Below, piece after piece: positions 14,187 to 16,986 of a stretch of 16,986 nt of DNA; within the stretch, counting starts at the first letter, position 1; the number at the start of each line of letters is the position of its first letter. A program made the position numbers and the translations under genes. Source of the DNA: Sulfurimonas sp. (GTDB lineage Bacteria; Campylobacterota; Campylobacteria; Campylobacterales; Sulfurimonadaceae); the NCBI GenBank assembly GCA_021157665.1, contig JAGGWE010000001.1:1-16986 (forward strand), read 5' to 3'. The notes under the pieces are model-generated. The model saw nothing but the letters and a program-made list of their open reading frames with translations, was not told the DNA's origin and ran no database searches.

Positions 14187-15251
14187 TTAATCCCCAATAG
14201 CCCAAATATCAAAAGGAAGTATCTCAATCTTTGAGAGAGGATGAGAGATACTTCCTTCTCTATTCATGGTAATCGCAGTGATTTTTTTAATGTTACGAGT
14301 AAAGATAAATGCTTCAATCTGTTCTATTTTTTTAAACAAAGCTCTTTCATCTGTAAAAGGCATACATAATATAATCTCTTGGGCATGTGGAATATAAAAA
14401 TCTATTCCATCATCGTAAAAGCATTTTATATTAGATTTTAATAATTCTAAAAAAACCATATTTTCAAATAACCTTCCAAAATGCTTATCAGTAGTTAAAG
14501 CACTTTTTAGCGATATATCACATAAGTATATTTTTTTAGTAGCTTTAGGATGCTCAAATTTTTCAATACTATGAATATAGTTTTTTAAGATTAAATTCTC
14601 GAAAGATTTATAAAGTTTATCTTTAGAGATTTTACGAATAGATTTCAACCTCTCATATATAGTGTAAGCAGAGATTTTTTGTGACATCATTTTTGCACAA
14701 AATTTCAGTATATCAAACTCCATCTCTTCTAAAGAGTATTTTAAAGTTTTTTGTATATAAATACTTCTTGCATCTGAGTGAATTTTATGCATGTGAGGAA
14801 ATCCACCAAGTTGAAGAAAATGATTTAAAGCACTAGAATCATACTTATGCTCATAAGCTAAAAACTCTTCATAATCAAGTGGATAAAGCTGAATAGATTC
14901 TAGTATATCAATATCTAAATGATTTTCACATGTGATAAGGAGTTGAGATACATTTACAAAGTTAATCTCACTTTTGTAGTTATCAAGAGCTAAAACATCT
15001 ATTTTATTTTTAGTACAAAACTTAGATAAATTACTATTTAACTCATCAATATTTATACGAACATCATCACAATCTATATAAATATAAGAGTTTTTTTTTA
15101 AACTAAGCAGATAATTTTTAACTAATTTTGTCTTACCACTTTGAGAAATACCATTAATTTGATAACTATTACCATCTAAATATACTTTTCTATCATGAAA
15201 TTTATCTATATGTAAATCAGTTTTATAAAATTCTTCTAGTAATATTTCCAT
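14187..15251 (-). CDS. AAA_14/DUF4143-type ATPase
   Basis: 354 residues from ATG at 15251, chosen because AAAAGGTAG stands about six bases upstream; an in-frame ATG at 15287 has no such site. Walker A GISQSGKT is at 34-41 and a Walker B-like DVLALD at 85-90. The GGFP string at 149-152 is typical of this family. A winged-helix stretch follows (about 190-235). The C-terminal nuclease-like domain starts at GRLFENMVFLELL (259-271). In this domain GIDF at 282-285 matches the EVDF acidic position, but the expected following lysine is replaced in EIILCMPF, so nuclease activity is unlikely. The cellular role of the family is unknown. It is a single gene convergent with gltX and divergent from the S10 operon, and contains an A9 tract. 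Confidence 0.85.
   Translation of the reverse strand: MEILLEEFYKTDLHIDKFHDRKVYLDGNSYQINGISQSGKTKLVKNYLLSLKKNSYIYIDCDDVRINIDELNSNLSKFCTKNKIDVLALDNYKSEINFVNVSQLLITCENHLDIDILESIQLYPLDYEEFLAYEHKYDSSALNHFLQLGGFPHMHKIHSDARSIYIQKTLKYSLEEMEFDILKFCAKMMSQKISAYTIYERLKSIRKISKDKLYKSFENLILKNYIHSIEKFEHPKATKKIYLCDISLKSALTTDKHFGRLFENMVFLELLKSNIKCFYDDGIDFYIPHAQEIILCMPFTDERALFKKIEQIEAFIFTRNIKKITAITMNREGSISHPLSKIEILPFDIWAIGD
15091..15099 (-). repeat. A9 homopolymer (coding strand) in the AAA ATPase gene
   Basis: Nine T on the plus strand, read as A9 in the coding direction across LKKN near residues 51-54. It is the longest homopolymer I noticed inside a gene here. A T8 run in tex at 6349-6356 is similar. Slippage would truncate the ATPase after its Walker A. 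Confidence 0.6.
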
Positions 15252-15343
15252 AAATCTACCTTTTTTTATTAAGTGTAATTTTAGCATTTCCTTATTAAAA
15301 GGAAATAAATTTTATAGTTTTTTGTTTTTTACTCCCTGAATCC

Positions 15344-15372
15344 TTGGATATAAGAGTTACTTTGGGTACAAT
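15344..15372 (+). promoter_or_regulatory. S10 operon promoter
   Basis: TTGGAT at 15344-15349, a 17-base spacer, then TACAAT at 15367-15372. It is the only pair in the window with both boxes and standard spacing, as expected for a strongly expressed ribosomal operon. Initiation would be near 15379, giving a leader of about 50 bases. Confidence 0.65.
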
Positions 15373-15389
15373 TCCGTTCCCTTAAAATA

Positions 15390-15407
15390 GTTGGGCTAGG
15401 ATCCAAC
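15390..15407 (+). promoter_or_regulatory. Small hairpin in the S10 leader
   Basis: GTTGG (15390-15394) and CCAAC (15403-15407) can pair around an 8-base loop, 21 bases before the rpsJ start. It has no following U-run. It may affect ribosome access or be a protein-binding leader, or be chance. Confidence 0.3.
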
Positions 15408-15428
15408 GAGTTCTTTAGAAGGAAAAAC

Positions 15429-15740
15429 ATGGAAAAAATTCGTTTAAAATTGAAAGCTTACGATCATCGTGTATTAGATAGATCAGTAGCGTCAATCGTA
15501 GAGGCTGTAAAGCGTACAGGTGCACAAATTCGTGGACCGATACCTTTACCAACAAAGATTCGTAAATATACAGTTCTTAAATCAGTTCACGTTAACAAGA
15601 AAGCTCGTGAGCAATTTGAAATTCGTATGCACGCTAGAATGATTGATATTGTTTCTGCTACGCCAGAAACTGTTGATTCTCTAATGAAATTAGATCTTGC
15701 ACCTGAAGTGGACGTTGAAGTTCGCTCTATGGATAAGTAG
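15429..15740 (+). CDS. rpsJ: 30S ribosomal protein S10
   Basis: 103 residues, standard length. IRLKLKAYDHRVLDRSVASI at the start, GAQIRGPIPLPTKI in the middle and HARMIDIVSATPETVDSLM later are all typical of S10, which sits in the 30S head and also acts as NusE in antitermination. GAAGGA precedes the ATG. It is the first gene of the S10 operon, followed by rplC, rplD and rplW in the usual bacterial order. Confidence 0.98.
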   Translation: MEKIRLKLKAYDHRVLDRSVASIVEAVKRTGAQIRGPIPLPTKIRKYTVLKSVHVNKKAREQFEIRMHARMIDIVSATPETVDSLMKLDLAPEVDVEVRSMDK

Positions 15741-15748
15741 GAGCTATC

Positions 15749-16324
15749 GTGGAATATATTGTTGAAAAAATCGGTATGAGCCGTACAATCACAGTACCTA
15801 GTAAACCAGTTACTCTTTTAAGAGTTCTTGATATGAAAGTATGTGAAGTTAATGAAGGTACTGCAATTGTTGCTTACAATAGCGGTAAAAAAATGAATAA
15901 AACAATTGAAGGTCAACAAAAAAAGTATAGCCTTTCATCTGAATTTAATCGTTTAGCAACACTTGAAGTAGCAAATACTGAAGCTGGTGAATTAGATATG
16001 GCACCACTTATAGAAGCTACTGTAGTAAGATCAACTTTTAATACTAAAGGTCGTGGTTTTGCTGGTGCAATGAAAAGATGGAATTTTGGTGGTGGACCAG
16101 CTTCACACGGTCATAGAATGGGTCGTAGAACAGGTTCAATCGGTAATGCTGAGTGGCCAGGTCGTGTAATGAAAGGTAAGAAAATGCCAGGACATTACGG
16201 AAATACACAAAATAGTGTAAAAAATGAGATCGTTTCTTACGATGCTGAAAACAAAATCATTGCGGTTTTAGGTTCTGTATCTGGTGCAAACGGTGCTTTA
16301 GGTCGTGTAAAGGTAGCTAAATAA
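15749..16324 (+). CDS. rplC: 50S ribosomal protein L3
   Basis: 191 residues, slightly short for L3 (about 205-210). The start is GTG at 15749, with TAGGAG overlapping the rpsJ stop. The N-terminus MEYIVEKIGMSRT is the family's KIGMT region. The peptidyl-transferase-facing loop appears as GRGFAGAMKRWNFGGGPASH near 101-120, then MGRRTGSIGN and GRVMKGKKMPGHYG. At the site where E. coli L3 has the methylated glutamine (GSIGQNQTPG), this protein reads GSIGNAEWPG, so PrmB-type methylation is not expected here. The last base of its stop codon is the first base of rplD. Confidence 0.98.
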   Translation: MEYIVEKIGMSRTITVPSKPVTLLRVLDMKVCEVNEGTAIVAYNSGKKMNKTIEGQQKKYSLSSEFNRLATLEVANTEAGELDMAPLIEATVVRSTFNTKGRGFAGAMKRWNFGGGPASHGHRMGRRTGSIGNAEWPGRVMKGKKMPGHYGNTQNSVKNEIVSYDAENKIIAVLGSVSGANGALGRVKVAK

Positions 16325-16935
16325 TGAGCGCAATTATCTTAAATGAAAAAATGGAAAAAGCATCTGAATTAGCTTTACCTGAGAGTTTTTCTAACATTAA
16401 CCCTCATAACCTTTACCTTTATGTTAAATCTGCTCAAGCTGCACAGCGTGCAAATACAGCGATTGCTAAAGGTAGAAGTGATGTTCGTGGTGGTGGTAAG
16501 AAACCATGGGCTCAAAAAGGTGGCGGTCGTGCTCGTGCGGGTTCTCGTCGTTCTCCTATCTTCGTAGGTGGTGGTAAAGCTTTTGGTCCTCAAAACAACC
16601 GTAACTACGATTTGAAAGTAAATAAAAAGCAAAAGAAATTAGCTTTAAACTTTGCTTTAAATGAGCATGCACAAAATGGTACTCTTTTTGTAGTTGATAA
16701 TATTGAAATCGCATCTGGTAAAACTAAAGATGCAATGGCAATGTTTAAATCACTAAACCAAAGAGACACTCTTTTTGTTAAATCTTTATTAGATGAGCCA
16801 ACTTTTTTAGCTTTTGAAAATATTCAAGCTACTTATGTTGTTGAGTCTAACGAATTAAACGCTTTTTTAGCTGCTAACTACCGTTCAATCGTGATAGAAA
16901 AAGCAGTTTTTGAAGCTCTAGTAAGTGAGGCATAA
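16324..16935 (+). CDS. rplD: 50S ribosomal protein L4
   Basis: 203 residues, standard for L4, which binds 23S rRNA and lines the exit tunnel. The long arginine/glycine-rich loop is clear at about 48-90 (KGRSDVRGGGKKPWAQKGGG, then RARAGSRRSPIFVGGGKAFG). The C-terminal globular part (ALNFALNEHAQNG, TLFVVDNIEI) is usual. In E. coli L4 represses its own S10 operon through the leader; whether the short leader here can do that is not shown. It overlaps rplC by one base (TAATG). Confidence 0.98.
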   Translation: MSAIILNEKMEKASELALPESFSNINPHNLYLYVKSAQAAQRANTAIAKGRSDVRGGGKKPWAQKGGGRARAGSRRSPIFVGGGKAFGPQNNRNYDLKVNKKQKKLALNFALNEHAQNGTLFVVDNIEIASGKTKDAMAMFKSLNQRDTLFVKSLLDEPTFLAFENIQATYVVESNELNAFLAANYRSIVIEKAVFEALVSEA

Positions 16936-16939
16936 TTAG

Positions 16940-16986
16940 ATGGCAGATATTACAGATATTAAATCTATATTATATACAGAGAAGAC
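16940..16986 (+). CDS. rplW: 50S ribosomal protein L23, 5' fragment
   Basis: The first 15 codons (MADITDIKSILYTEK), cut by the window end. DIK-IL-TEK is the L23 start and its place after rplD is the standard order. A GTGAGG inside the rplD end is the probable ribosome binding site; four bases separate the rplD stop and this ATG. Confidence 0.93.
   Translation, partial: MADITDIKSILYTEK

Larger units (their letters stand above)
799..14400. repeat. Dispersed word GGCATGTG(G), 11 copies
   Basis: Exact GGCATGTGG: plus strand at 799-807, 4871-4879, 7589-7597, 7605-7613, 13968-13976 and 14392-14400; minus strand at 6252-6260 and 7799-7807. GGCATGTG with a different ninth base: minus at 1449-1456 and 12669-12676, plus at 6185-6192. 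At about one third G+C, far fewer than one exact 8-mer is expected on both strands. All copies are inside genes: GNAT, ABC-F, tex (three), hydrolase (three), SurA-like, gltX and the AAA ATPase. They are read in different phases, giving PHA, ACG, HMP, GMWG and RHV. Bases before the word favour T/C. The function is unknown. Confidence 0.8.

Noticed and set aside
15252..15287. ATG at 15287 for the AAA ATPase
   Set aside because: The extra 12 residues are poor coding sequence and include the AAAAGG ribosome binding site for the ATG at 15251.

Overview
The window is AT-rich (roughly one third G+C by eye) chromosomal DNA that fits a free-living member of the Campylobacterota (Epsilonproteobacteria), of the Sulfurimonas/Sulfurovum/Arcobacter kind. 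The grounds are the codon and protein style, promoters that are mostly an (extended) -10 box without a clear -35, an S10-type ribosomal operon, and a SurA-like chaperone gene divergent from gltX. From memory that last pair matches Campylobacter jejuni Cj1289/Cj1288c. It reads as ordinary, densely packed chromosome: I see no transposase, integrase, CRISPR array, rRNA or tRNA.

Layout. 1-2750, minus strand: the 5' part of a hemerythrin-like (HHE) protein, a GNAT acetyltransferase translationally coupled to an ABC-F ATPase. 2750-6610, minus: a membrane-anchored PAS/HD-GYP protein with a degenerate GGDEF-like tail, then the Tex RNA-binding factor. 6671-7211, plus: two small unrecognised genes, each with its own extended -10. 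7208-8842, minus: a unit of a DUF234-type protein, an RBBP9/YdeN-like hydrolase and a 66-residue protein. 8887-12699, minus: a tightly packed run of SurA-like chaperone, dCMP deaminase-like enzyme, cysteine-less IscU-like protein, two paralogous GAF proteins and an HD-GYP protein. 12793-14181, plus: gltX. 14187-15251, minus: an AAA/DUF4143-type ATPase. 15344 to the end, plus: promoter, leader and first genes of the S10 operon (rpsJ, rplC, rplD, start of rplW).

How the genes may work together. Two HD-GYP proteins suggest cyclic-di-GMP turnover. In the 8887-11397 block, two single-domain GAF sensors sit directly upstream of one of them, next to a protein that keeps the IscU fold signature but has lost all three cluster-ligand cysteines. 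I infer a small signalling module, not a known pathway.

The most striking signal is not a gene. The octamer GGCATGTG occurs 11 times, 8 of them as GGCATGTGG, on both strands, in seven genes and in several reading phases. Every GGCATG in the window that I found continues with TG. This looks like selection on DNA, for example a DNA-uptake-like word or another protein-recognition site. A second point is that the DUF234-type gene has a well-conserved-looking N-terminus with no ATG/GTG/TTG start; an ATC or ATT follows a good ribosome binding site.
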